A stretch of 64,000 nucleotides of DNA from Symsagittifera roscoffensis (lineage: Eukaryota > Xenacoelomorpha > Acoela > Convolutidae), in contig NC_087069.1 in the NCBI RefSeq assembly GCF_963678635.1, positions 28,498,776-28,562,775 of the forward strand, read 5' to 3'. This document shows, in pieces, positions 43,217 through 54,721 of the stretch. Numbering within the stretch: the first letter of the stretch is position 1; each line of letters opens with the position of its first letter. A model generated the notes under the pieces. That model ran no database searches and was not told the DNA's origin. It was given only the letters and a program-made list of their open reading frames with translations. Position numbers and translations under genes: made by a program.

Positions 43217-43243
43217 TGAGTTAGGACCGATGTGGTTAACTCA
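43217..43243 (-). repeat. Terminal inverted repeat of copy B with its own 13-nt core
   Basis: The arms TGAGTTA (43217-43223) and TAACTCA (43237-43243) are identical to those of copy A. The 13-nt core 43224-43236 is unrelated to the copy A core. Confidence 0.7.
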
Positions 43244-45233
43244 TAGAGTAATTTCGGATAGGGTACACCGTCTGCTCGTCACGCTATCTTATTTTCGGCC
43301 GGATAGATTCGTGCAACTTCTTAGTCTAATACCGATCCTAATCTTACTCTTATACTTATCTAGTCTCAGGTTGTTTAACTAGTCTCTGCTAGGCTCAATA
43401 GATCTAGGGTATACTGGTTTAATGCGGCTGCTGAAGTTCTCGGGAGAGTCCAACTAATTTCTAAGTTAAATTCAAATCTCTCTGGTGCTGAAATTACAAG
43501 TAATTTCAGCACTTACAAATAAGTGGATTGTTAGTCAGATGGATCATGATTGGTTAATATTAAATACTTTACATTGGTAAAATATCTAATTTATCCAATC
43601 ATAAAATGTAGTTTAGATCAGGTTCCACCCATCCGGGTTTTACAGAGTTTTTTAGAATAGTTTTTCTGCAATTTGAAGGATGGATGATGGACGTTGGTAT
43701 TTGGCGAACATCATATTTCTTTTCCGGTTTCCCTTGTTAGAGAAGTTCCAGGACGCTGGAATTAGGGACATCAAACGTTGTGTCTTCTTGTGACAACGAC
43801 TGTGTTTCCGCAACAAACTCAAATCTGATTTCAGAATGGTTGGCTATGTCAGGTTTTTCTGTTTCATGTAGAGAACTTCTTGTGTTTGACCTTGTCTGGG
43901 AATGGCGTGGAGATTGTGCATGGAGGGGATGCCTGGTTACTCGGATCTGTGCGTATACTTGAACATCGAGGTGGTCATTGGTCTAGTTCAATGAAGTCCT
44001 TTTCTGCGAAGTCAAGTCGTACTCTAAATCCTTTGAGTTGTGTTTGTGAGCGGCATATCGATTGTGGTTGGCCATTCTTTTTCGAGTGTAGTGGGGTCGT
44101 TTTGTCTTTGGATGTTTGTCCTTGGTGTTGTATGCTGATCTATATATTGTATAATATAATTTACATTTTATAAAACTTTTATTAGTTTAATGTTTTTTAA
44201 TTATGATTTTGGTTAGTTGTTTTCACAAAAGCTTTTTGTTTTAGTTCAGTTATTTTGAAGAGTTACTCACCCTTGAGTAGCTCTTATTAAAAATAGGAAT
44301 GTGGGCACAAAGCGTGGATGTAGCACGGTGGGTTAGGCCGGCTATAGAGCATGCTCAGGACGTCCTCTTCTGGTGGGTTAGGCCAGGAGTGGGAGTATGA
44401 TTGCATGCGGTGTTTGTGAGAGGTCCTGTTATGTGATAACGTTTTATGTTGGGTTTGTTGTGGTTTTTCTTATGTTTTGTTGGTTGTGTCCTTATTTCAA
44501 AAATCAAATTGTTTGTGTTATGGGTTTGTCTTTCGACTTTTTTGTGTTTTATTATTTCTTTCTTAGACTTTATAATAGTCTTCAAAAGAATAAATTATCC
44601 AGTTTTAAACTGGGTTAATCCGGTTTGGGTACCGTTGGTTTCCTTTTCTTAGTCATGCTGTTATTCTATGATTTGTGGTGTTTAGTAAGCTGTGTTGGTT
44701 AGTGTTGTTTAGTATATAATTCCTTTCCAACCGGGTTAAAGGAAAGTTTGAAACGTGTTATCTTGTGTTAGAGTTGTTGAGTGTGAAAGCTTGAAACTGA
44801 AATTCATTATTTTAAACAATTCTTCGTGGGCGAGCTGTGCGAGTGTGGATAGAATTTTTGTGCGAATGAATGGAAATATCAAAAGGTTAGTACTGCATTT
44901 TCGTTTTATCAATTTATTACATAGAAATTCAAATTTACTGCTAGTTGTTGGGGATAATTAAGTTACAAATTTTCATCATTATTAGATTTACTGCTTGTGG
45001 GGAAAAAATTTATAAATTAAATTACTGCATTGGTATTATTTTTATTTAATTGTTTGGTGCAAAAAATTAATAGAGTTTTAAACAGTTTGAAGAAGTTTTC
45101 TATTTTTTATTTTTCTTTTGTGAGTTTTTCAGATGATCGTTGGATGAAGGCTAAAATTCTAAAGAAGACATGGATAAAGAATGGTTACTTTCTAATTTTA
45201 ATTTAATTAGTTAATAATATGTATAATTCATAC
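43244..45233 (-). other. 3' untranslated/LTR region of copy B
   Basis: This corresponds to 15498-17494 of copy A and has the same palindromes, stem and degraded GCAGTAAAT array. The poly(A) signal is ATTAAA here. Plus-strand frames at 43880-44173 and 44397-44618 are the counterparts of the antisense frames in copy A. Confidence 0.65.
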
Positions 45234-47020
45234 TTACCTGTTAGTCGTCGGGAAGAAACCGTGGGGAAAGATGTCGTGGATGAGGTCGGAAGTTGTTAGT
45301 AATTTTGCTAAGATGCGGATGATATTTTTAGGTTGAAGCAGTGTCCAAAGCAATTGAAGTGCTTTAATGGTTGTTAGTTCTTCTGTGCCAACTGCAAACT
45401 CATAAGGTGTGTTTTGGATGAGATTATATAATTTGTGATTGAATTTAGTGTTGTGGATGAATTCTAATATCGGGATTTCTATAGGTTGAACAAATTCGTG
45501 TGGGATAAGGAAGGGTCGGGATTCTTCTGCGTTGAAGGTCTTCGTGATGGGACAAAAAATATACATTTGGGTTATGGGGTCGTAATTTCGAAGAATACCA
45601 TGAAGGTTAGTATCTTTAATGCAATATGTGAAGTTAAGAAAGAATGGTGAGGTGTATTTGGAATTGATGAATTGAAAACGGTGGTGTGGTTGTCTGGAGG
45701 GAGTAAGTAGGTCGAAGTGATTTTGTATAAAACGATAATATGTATATGTGTGAGTTTGTTTAGTGCGTAACATAACATCGTGTGAGCAGTGCAAATCTCG
45801 TTCATGTGGTGCAAGGAAATGAAAGGTTAGTGAAAATAATTGAAAGCGTTCTTTAAAACTTTCGTAGGCTTGTGTGTCTGTTAGTGCTTCTGAAATGATG
45901 TGGTCAAATTTGCGATCAAAGATATTGAGTGTAAATACATATGGTGTTTTAATGAAAATTTTTTCTGTGATTTGTGGGTTAGCGAAGCGATCATCGTCTA
46001 AAAATTGATCTTGGTTTGTTCGGATGATGTTATGATCATAATATTCTAGCGTATATTCGTTAGCTCGGGGTGCAGTGTATGTTTTTAGTGACTTTTTATA
46101 TCCGATGTAAGTAAATTGTCTAGGTGTTAGTGGTGTAGTGAGTCGATATAGCATGTCTTTATTTCGTTCTATATCGATGTGAGTGTTAGATAAAGGTAGG
46201 CAAAGGGGATTAGTAAAATGATAATATGAGGTCCAAGGAAGGGTAGGCATTAAAACGTGTTCGTCTACAAAACTACGTGCATCGTTAGTGTCGTGTTGGG
46301 TGTTTAAGGTATATTGAGGAAATGAGGGTAAGTGTGATTTGGATGATTTATTTATTCACGGGCTGTTCCTGGTTTTGCTGGGAAAAGATGGTTTGGGAAC
46401 TTTCTTTTAAAAGTGCGATAAGCTCTATTAGTGCTGAGTGAAGATTCAGTAGATGTGGATGATGGTGCTAATGATTCGGTATAAACTGAAGAGGGTGTAG
46501 GGGTAGGTGGGTTGGATGAATCTATTGTGGATGAAATTTGGTTTATAGTGGGGGTGTCAAGGTGGTAGGGTTGTTGTTGTAGGGTAATAAAATTATCTAG
46601 TTCTGGGGAGATTTGGGGGGTATCTGGAGAATTGGATGACCGGTCTGAATGAAGTGAAGAGTAGGTTGGAGTGACTTGGGAAGCATAAGAGGGTGTAGAA
46701 TTGGTTGGGACAGGGTTATTTGGTAGTATTGGTTGAAAAGGGGGTTGGGAAAAAATTGAGGGGTTGGTGTGAAAATGATTGGATGGAGATGGTTCAGAGT
46801 CGGCAAATTCATCGGGGGTTTCAATATTCGGGTTATTGAGTTGTGAAGTGGAGTATAAAACTGAGATTTGTGAATTAGTATCTAAATTCATGCCTGATGT
46901 TACATTAATGGTTGGAAAATCGGGTGGCGGGAAAGCAAAAAGTGGAATTATTGTAATTGGAGTGGTGAGGTTGGTTGGGTGGGAATTTGAGCGGTGTAGG
47001 GATCCAAGTTGTCGGCTCAT
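45234..47020 (-). pseudogene. ORF5 of copy B, broken
   Basis: The N-terminal 222 codons (46352-47020) end at a stop just after the GTARE motif. A short deleted and shifted stretch follows, and the C-terminal 338 codons (45234-46250) are open again and nearly identical to ORF5 of copy A. The splice donor after the stop is kept. The ATG shares four bases with the env stop, as in copy A. Confidence 0.85.
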
Positions 47021-49322
47021 CGTGGGCTAAAAAAATTATTATTTTGAGACTGAAAAGCGGTGGTATGGGGTTGTTCTATAATTTGTTCATAAGTATTTTC
47101 ATTTTGTGAATGGTGTGTCATTATATGTTGGATGGGACTTTGTGATATGGTTGGTCTAAAATTTGGATTATGTGTTACTATACTTCGAAAATTTCGTGGG
47201 ACTAGGGATAGTGGATGGTTATGTGGTAGGGGTGGTAACTGTGGTGCTGTAGGCGTTGTGTCTACATTGTTATGTTCTTCGTCGTATGTGTTCTGTCTTG
47301 TTGCTATTTTTGTGTTGTATTCTTTTATTTGTGCGTCTAAAAGAATTTTGTTTATTGATGTAGAAAAAATTCTGAAAAATCCTGCAAATAGTATGCGTGC
47401 TACACTTGCTTGTCTGTTTACTTGTGTGTGTATAGCACATGTGTTGTAGATTCCTTTTAAAAGTGAAAAAAGAAATCCTATAAAGTTAAACATTGCGTAT
47501 AAAATAGTTAATTTTTCTAAGATGTAGTAGGGCCATCCTAGAAAATCAAGAATTTCATTTTTGAGTGTAACAAAGCTAAAAATATTAATAGGTGATATAT
47601 CTTGGGGACGGTATTTTTCACCGTTTAGATATATATAATCTTTAATGTCTTTAAAATATCCGCTATAGTCTTGCGTATAGATGTCTGCAAATCCTGCGGT
47701 TTCGGCAAGTTTGCGTAAGTTTTGGTCAATTGATTGTCTTTGTATAGTGTCCATTTGTGTTAATAATTCTTGGAATTGTTGTGTTCTAATATGATGTTGA
47801 ATATCTGATTTTGAATATATTCCTATTGATTGTAAGTCGATATTTGGGTTTCGAGCGATAGCTCTAATGCTTTCAGGTGAAAATTTTTTGAGTGATTGCA
47901 TTAATGTGGGATATGGGGTAAGAAGGTAATATTTAACTTCATCAGGGTTTAGTTGTACTACATTGTGACTATTTTCTGATCCACATGGGACTGCGGTATC
48001 CCAGAAATAGGTTCTTCTTGAAAGTGTGTCAATGAAATGTACTTTATTCTTATAAAAGATAGGGATTCTTTTATAGCATCGTTTGTCTTCAAAAACGTAT
48101 AGTGGTGATACTTTTTTGGTACAAGTATAAAACCATAAAATGTTTCCTTCGTAGTCTAAAAAATTTGATCTATTTCCTGATAGTAAATATCCTGCGTACG
48201 GTATTTTTAATACTGCTAGTGCAAGTGATTGTAATATTTGTGTTCTTTCTAATTCGCATAATTGGTGAAGTGTTTCTAATTCGGAGAGTGACATTTCTTG
48301 GAAAATTCGGCTAATCGTGTAGTCTAATTTCATATCTAAGTGAATATCATAGTTGATATTACCTAAATATGTACTATTCATTAGTGATAGTTCTTGTAAA
48401 CGTGTGCTTTGATCGTCTTGGGGCTTTAGATGTCCACCAGGTTGACCTGTATTTTTTTTGAAAATTAACTGGTATATATGATGTTCCTTCATGTGTCTTC
48501 GGGGAACCAAACAATTGTTGCTTGTGTTCGTGTTGTAGGGTCGCAATAACCTTGATCATTTTTACAAGGTAATCTAATTCCTTGATAGATCATTGTGTTG
48601 TCTGATAAATCTCGTGTGAGTTGTATTTTTTCGAGTTGTATTTTCCAATCGAAAAACATTATTTCTTGGTATCCTTTATTTTTTGTGTCTGCTTTGCAGT
48701 TTGATGGGTTATTTATACCAATGTGTGGTATCCAGTGTTTATCGTGTATGTCATAGGTTAACGTCCGTGTGCGCCGTTATATGGGTATTTTTCATCTAAT
48801 TTTACATGTCCTTGATATCTTTCAAGTTCTGCTTGATGTACAGAGTCTGAAAAAACTTGGAAGTATACTAACTTTCTATATGAGTTTTTATTTTGTGTGA
48901 TATTTAGTCTAAGTAACTCGTTTTTACAATCTTCGGGATTTAGGTGTAAAAGTCGTTCGATATTACTTTGGTAGAATGATTCATGGTCAAGTCGGTTTTT
49001 ATTTCCGTTTGAGATTTGTGAACAATGTACTTTTTTTCTCAGAGAATGTTGTTGTGAATTTATATCCTATAACTGTTGTTGCTCGGGCTTTTGAGTAAAG
49101 TGTTGCTATTACAATTGTTGTTTCTATGGCTTGTGGTTCTGTTTCGCATTGTGATACTTGATTTATTGCTAATTTGTGTAGTGTTTTTTGTTCGTTTTCT
49201 TCACAAGCGTAATGTGTTACTAATAAATCTTGGGGTCCTGTGCGGGGGGAAGGGTTTATGTTTTCATTTGAGATTACTAGAAAAAGGAGTTGAAGAAAAA
49301 TTAATAATTTTAGAATATACAT
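47017..49322 (-). pseudogene. env: env of copy B, duplication unit 1
   Basis: The start (49322) keeps the signal peptide. After about 95 codons an extra A in an A-run shifts the frame. A 311-bp deletion relative to copy A (its 11922-12232) removes part of the ectodomain and shifts the frame again. The C-terminal 509 codons (47017-48546) are open, including both hydrophobic segments. A further single-base loss near 48770 is present only in this unit. No functional glycoprotein is expected. Confidence 0.88.
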
Positions 49323-49812
49323 GTGTATGATAATCCTGAGTGTGGGTTATAAAATGTAATGTAACCAATTGTCTTTTTGGTGTATCTGTCGTATTTATAT
49401 ATTACTTCAGTTGTTATAAATGGTGGTGGTAGTGATTGAGCTGTTATGTTTGGTGGGTTTAAAGGGTAGGGATGTTGAGTAATGTTGTTTAATTTAACTG
49501 TGATTTCAAACTTTAATTGTAAACTATTTTGTTGGAGTATTTGTATATTGTGGTCACGAATATCGTCGTGGATGTCTTGTCGATATTGTAGTCTATTGAG
49601 TGCCCAGTTGTGAAGGCGATTACTTTCTAAGTGTTGTCCAAATAGTGGTGGAGGTGCTGTAAATGTATTCCAATCTAGTCTTAAAGGAATAGTTGTTGAT
49701 GATTGTTCTCGATATCTTGCGTCGAGATTATTTGGAAAATTTAAGTTAAAAGGCGTCGGTGAAATTTGGCTAATTGATGGTGTTGATGGTAGTGATAATG
49801 ATTCCGGTAGTG
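49310..49812 (-). pseudogene. ORF4 C-terminal fragment, duplication unit 1
   Basis: About 167 codons of the ordered C-terminal part of ORF4, cut at the duplication junction and joined to ORF5 sequence. It overlaps the env start by 13 nt, as in copy A. Confidence 0.8.
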
Positions 49813-50282
49813 GGGGTGTCAAGGTGGTAGGGTTGTTGTTGTAGGGTAATAAAATTATCTAGTTCTGGGGAGATTTGGGGGGTATCTGGAGAATTGGATG
49901 ATCGGTCTGAATGAAGTGAAGAGTAGGTTGGAGTGACTTGGGAAGCATAAGAGGGTGTAGAATTGGTTGGGACAGGGTTATTTGGTAGTATTGGTTGAAA
50001 AGGGGGTTGGGAAAAAATTGAGGGGTTGGTGTGAAAATGATTGGATGGAGATGGTTCAGAGTCGGCAAATTCATCGGGGGTTTCAATATTCGGGTTATTG
50101 AGTTGTGAAGTGGAGTATAAAACTGAGATTTGTGAATTAGTATCTAAATTCATGCCTGATGTTACATTAATGGTTGGAAAATCGGGTGGCGGGAAAGCAA
50201 AAAGTGGAATTATTGTAATTGGAGTGGTGAGGTTGGTTGGGTGGGAATTTGAGCGGTGTAGGGATCCAAGTTGTCGGCTCAT
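49808..50282 (-). pseudogene. ORF5 N-terminal fragment, duplication unit 2
   Basis: The first 156 or so codons of ORF5. At the junction the frame runs on for a few ORF4-derived codons out of frame and stops near 49770. Confidence 0.8.
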
Positions 50283-52585
50283 CGTGGGCTAAAAAAATTA
50301 TTATTTTGAGACTGAAAAGCGGTGGTATGGGGTTGTTCTATAATTTGTTCATAAGTATTTTCATTTTGTGAATGGTGTGTCATTATATGTTGGATGGGAC
50401 TTTGTGATATGGTTGGTCTAAAATTTGGATTATGTGTTACTATACTTCGAAAATTTCGTGGGACTAGGGATAGTGGATGGTTATGTGGTAGGGGTGGTAA
50501 CTGTGGTGCAGTAGGCGTTGTGTCTACATTGTTATGTTCTTCGTCGTATGTGTTCTGTCTTGTTGCTATTTTTGTGTTGTATTCTTTTATTTGTGCGTCT
50601 AAAAGAATTTTGTTTATTGATGTAGAAAAAATTCTGAAAAATCCTGCAAATAGTATGCGTGCTACACTTGCTTGTCTGTTTACTTGTGTGTGTATAGCAC
50701 ATGTGTTGTAGATTCCTTTTAAAAGTGAAAAAAGAAATCCTATAAAGTTAAACATTGCGTATAAAATAGTTAATTTTTCTAAGATGTAGTAGGGCCATCC
50801 TAGAAAATCAAGAATTTCATTTTTGAGTGTAACAAAGCTAAAAATATTAATAGGTGATATATCTTGGGGACGGTATTTTTCACCGTTTAGATATATATAA
50901 TCTTTAATGTCTTTAAAATATCCGCTATAGTCTTGCGTATAGATGTCTGCAAATCCTGCGGTTTCGGCAAGTTTGCGTAAGTTTTGGTCAATTGATTGTC
51001 TTTGTATAGTGTCCATTTGTGTTAATAATTCTTGGAATTGTTGTGTTCTAATATGATGTTGAATATCTGATTTTGAATATATTCCTATTGATTGTAAGTC
51101 GATATTTGGGTTTCGAGCGATAGCTCTAATGCTTTCAGGTGAAAATTTTTTGAGTGATTGCATTAATGTGGGATATGGGGTAAGAAGGTAATATTTATCT
51201 TCATCAGGGTTTAGTTGTACTACATTGTGACTATTTTCTGATCCACATGGGACTGCGGTATCCCAGAAATAGGTTCTTCTTGAAAGTGTGTCAACGAAAT
51301 GTACTTTATTCTTATAAAAGATAGGGATTCTTTTATAGCATCGTTTGTCTTCAAAAACGTATAGGGGTGATACTTTTTTGGTACAAGTATAAAACCATAA
51401 AATGTTTCCTTCGTAGTCTAAAAAATTTGATCTATTTCCTGATAGTAAATATCCTGCGTACGGTATTTTTAATACTGCTAGTGCAAGTGATTGTAATATT
51501 TGTGTTCTTTCTAATTCGCATAATTGGTGAAGTGTTTCTAATTCGGAGAGTGACATTTCTTGAAAAATTCGGCTAATCGTGTAGTCTAATTTCATATCTA
51601 AGTGAATATCATAGTTGATATTACCGAAATATGTACTATTCATTAGTGATAGTTCTTGTAAACGTGTGCTTTGATCGTCTTGGGGCTTTAGATGTCCACC
51701 AGGTTGACCTGTATTTTTTTTGAAAATTAACTGGTATATATGATGTTCCTTCATGTGTCTTCGGGGAACCAAACAATTGTTGCTTGTGTTCGTGTTGTAG
51801 GGTCGCAATAACCTTGATCATTTTTACAAGGTAATCTAATTCCTTGATAGATCATTGTGTTGTCTGATAAATCTCGTGTGAGTTGTATTTTTTCGAGTTG
51901 TATTTTCCAATCGAAAAACATTATTTCTTGGTATCCTTTATTTTTTGTGTCTGCTTTGCAGTTTGATGGGTTATTTATACCAATGTGTGGTATCCAGTGT
52001 TTATCGTGTATGTCATAGGTTAATCGTCCGTGTGCGCCGTTATATGGGTATTTTTCATCTAATTTTACATGTCCTTGATATCTTTCAAGTTCTGCTTGAT
52101 GTACAGAGTCTGAAAAAACTTGGAAGTATACTAACTTTCTATCTGAGTTTTTATTTTGTGTGATATTTAGTCTAAGTAACTCGTTTTTACAATCTTCGGG
52201 ATTTAGGTGTAAAAGTCGTTCGATATTACTTTGGTAGAATGATTCATGGTCAAGTCGGTTTTTATTTCCGTTTGAGATTTGTGAACAATGTACTTTTTTT
52301 CTCAGAGAATGTTGCTGTGAATTTATATCCTATAACTGTTGTTGCTCGGGCTTTTGAGTAAAGTGTTGCTATTACAATTGTTGTTTCTATGGCTTGTGGT
52401 TCTGTTTCGCATTGTGATACTTGATTTATTGCTAATTTGTGTAGTGTTTTTTGTTCGTTTTCTTCACAAGCGTAATGTGTTACTAATAAATCTTGGGGTC
52501 CTGTGCGGGGGGAAGGGTTTATGTTTTCATTTGAGATTACTAGAAAAAGGAATTGAAGAAAAATTAATAATTTTAGAATATACAT
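50279..52585 (-). pseudogene. env: env of copy B, duplication unit 2
   Basis: It carries the same A-run frameshift and the same 311-bp deletion as unit 1, but not the unit-1 single-base loss. Both main lesions therefore came before the duplication. The signal peptide frame is 52262-52585 and the C-terminal frame is 50279-51808. Confidence 0.88.
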
Positions 52586-53712
52586 GTGTATGATAATCCT
52601 GAGTATGGGTTATAAAATGTAATGTAACCAATTGTCTTTTTGGTGTATATGTCGTATTTATATATTACTTCAGTTGTTATAAATGGTGGTGGTAGTGATT
52701 GAGCTGTTATGTTTGGTGGGTTTAAAGGGTAGGGATGTTGAGCAATGTTGTTTAATTTAACTGTGATTTCAAACTTTAATTGTAAACTATTTTGTTGGAG
52801 TATTTGTATATTGTGGTCACGAATATCGTCGTGGATGTCTTGTCGATATTGTAGCCTATTGAGTGCCCAGTTGTGAAGGCGATTACTTTCTAAGTGTTGT
52901 CCAAATAGTGGTGGAGGTGCTGTAAATGTATTCCAATCTAGTCTTAAAGGAATAGTTGTTGATGATTGTTCTCGATATCTTGCGTCGAGATTATTTGGAA
53001 AATTTAAGTTAAAAGGCGTCGGTGAAATTTGGCTAATTGATGGTGTTGATGGTAGTGATAATGTTTCCGGTAGTGATGAGGATGTTGTATCTGAAGAAAT
53101 ATCTATTGGGTCATTGGTTAAATTTGGTTCACCTTGTGTGAATGAATGTGTTGTCCAATATGGTAGTCGTGATGTTTGGTTTGGGGGATTAAAGGGATTT
53201 TCACGTATTTGTTCAGATGTTGGTGTTGAACCTAAGTAATCTGAGGGTAGGCTTGAGATGCTACGTTGTGAAAGAAGTGTAGGGGTTTCTGGTAAGATAC
53301 CAGTGGGTTTTTCTGGAGTGCTTTGTGATAGGGATTGAGGTATTTCAAAATGAACTCGGGGAGTTTGAAAATTTCTATTTCGTCGAGGATGTATTATTTG
53401 TCTATTTATTTCGGTTGTGTTTTGGTTTTGGCTAGGATGTCGTATTCTACTTAGTTCTGGTGGTAGTGTTGGGTATAAGTTATATGTTGGTTCACTTAAA
53501 GGTGCTTGCCGTTGAACGGGTTCTAGTGGTTCAGATAAGCGTGCGTGTCGTTCTTCAAAAGTATATGGGTTATCTTGAAAGAAAATTCGTGTAGATGTTT
53601 GAGGATTTTGGGTAGTTGAAGGTGTTGTTGGGTTATCTTGGGATGATGTCGGTGAAGACTGACTTTGGGACTGTTGGTTAGCAATTTTTGATAGTTTTTT
53701 TGGTTTATTCTT
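52573..53712 (-). CDS. ORF4 of copy B, ATG-less and still open
   Basis: Open for 379 codons from directly after a TAA (53713-53715) to the stop at 52573, with no in-frame ATG. It matches ORF4 of copy A along its length, with substitutions but no break. The TTG that could start a short form in copy A is CTA here, so that start is not conserved. The frame immediately upstream, across the single TAA, is the small hydrophobic frame. Given the decay elsewhere, this probably reflects inherited openness more than present function. Confidence 0.6.
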   Translation of the reverse strand, partial: KNKPKKLSKIANQQSQSQSSPTSSQDNPTTPSTTQNPQTSTRIFFQDNPYTFEERHARLSEPLEPVQRQAPLSEPTYNLYPTLPPELSRIRHPSQNQNTTEINRQIIHPRRNRNFQTPRVHFEIPQSLSQSTPEKPTGILPETPTLLSQRSISSLPSDYLGSTPTSEQIRENPFNPPNQTSRLPYWTTHSFTQGEPNLTNDPIDISSDTTSSSLPETLSLPSTPSISQISPTPFNLNFPNNLDARYREQSSTTIPLRLDWNTFTAPPPLFGQHLESNRLHNWALNRLQYRQDIHDDIRDHNIQILQQNSLQLKFEITVKLNNIAQHPYPLNPPNITAQSLPPPFITTEVIYKYDIYTKKTIGYITFYNPYSGLSYTCIF

Positions 53713-53901
53713 TTAGTGAAAAAATTTATGTTTATTATAGTATTCTTCTAAAAAAAGAATTAGGAGGATTGTTGCTAGAGCGAATGTGATGATTGCTTTC
53801 TTTATACATTTGCATATGGTCAAAATGAGGGATGATAGAAATGTTATGAAAATTACAAATAGTAAAAAAATATCAGTTCTACTGAAAATGGTTCGTATCA
53901 C
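53713..53901 (-). CDS. Small hydrophobic frame of copy B, in frame with ORF4
   Basis: 62 residues, the same start as the copy A version and the same membrane-span candidate, but with a longer C terminus because the T-run has seven bases. It ends in a single TAA directly followed by the ORF4 frame. Confidence 0.4.
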   Translation of the reverse strand: MIRTIFSRTDIFLLFVIFITFLSSLILTICKCIKKAIITFALATILLILFLEEYYNKHKFFH

Positions 53902-54721
53902 TTAGACAAGTTTTATGAATCGTACCTGTGGATATAATCAAGGGCTTTTGAAAGTTGGAGGAATAGTTCAAATATGGAATAGAAAATTTAAAAACTATTG
54001 CAAAAAATGATTAAGATTATTACAAAAGATTCAAAGATATCAAAAAGAAATATTATAAAAGTTTTAAGTATCGTAAAAAATTGTATGAGATTTGTTAGAA
54101 TTATATTGACTGATTGGGAGAAGAGCAATTAAGAAATTACTTCTTGATCGAATATTTTTTGTTGTTTGGGGCAATTTTCAAGTGTGGTCGTATTATTTAT
54201 TGGTTTTTTGACAAGTGGGTTGAGTTTTGTGAAAAATTGTTGGGGGTAATTTTTATGGTGATCGGGAGGTCGTCTTTTTCTTTATTTTTATTTGTCAAAT
54301 GATCCGGGGTATGGTGAGATTTTTGTACTTTAGGCTAATTAAAATGTTCCTTCTGTTACTTTAGGCTAAGTTAACAGATTTGTTTGGGGGGTATTTGAGG
54401 TCTGAGTTGGGGAAATATTGTTGATCTTTGGGTTATTAGATAAGGGAGGGTTATGATATTATGGTGATATTTATTTTAGTTGTCAAGTTGGAGTGGTTTG
54501 CTTATTTTTGACCTGGAGGTCGTAAAGTTATAGTTATAGATATGCCTGGAGTTTTTTATGGTTCGTCTAATTGATCTGAGTTTAAGTTAGAGAAGGTGAC
54601 GGATTAGATGAATCCTATTGGTTTAAATTTGAACTAGAATCATTGCGTGTTTGTCAGCATGTTATTTTGAAAAATGAAAATTCAAAATGTTTCAAAGGTT
54701 TCAAGATTGTGAAATATAAAA
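53902..54721 (-). other. Spacer of copy B with decayed first hydrophobic frame
   Basis: This is equivalent to 8943-9769 of copy A. The ATG of the first hydrophobic frame reads TTG and a stop interrupts it after about 45 codons. The candidate 44-nt intron (53882-53925) keeps both splice sites. Confidence 0.6.

Larger units (their letters stand above)
46546..53075 (-). repeat. 3.26-kb internal tandem duplication in copy B
   Basis: Two direct units, 46546-49807 and 49808-53070, carry 3' ORF4, env and 5' ORF5. At the junction the ORF4 sequence meets ORF5 through the shared pentamer TAGTG (46546, 49808 and 53071 in the three contexts). The units differ by only a handful of bases, so the duplication is recent compared with copy A/B divergence. 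Confidence 0.92.
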
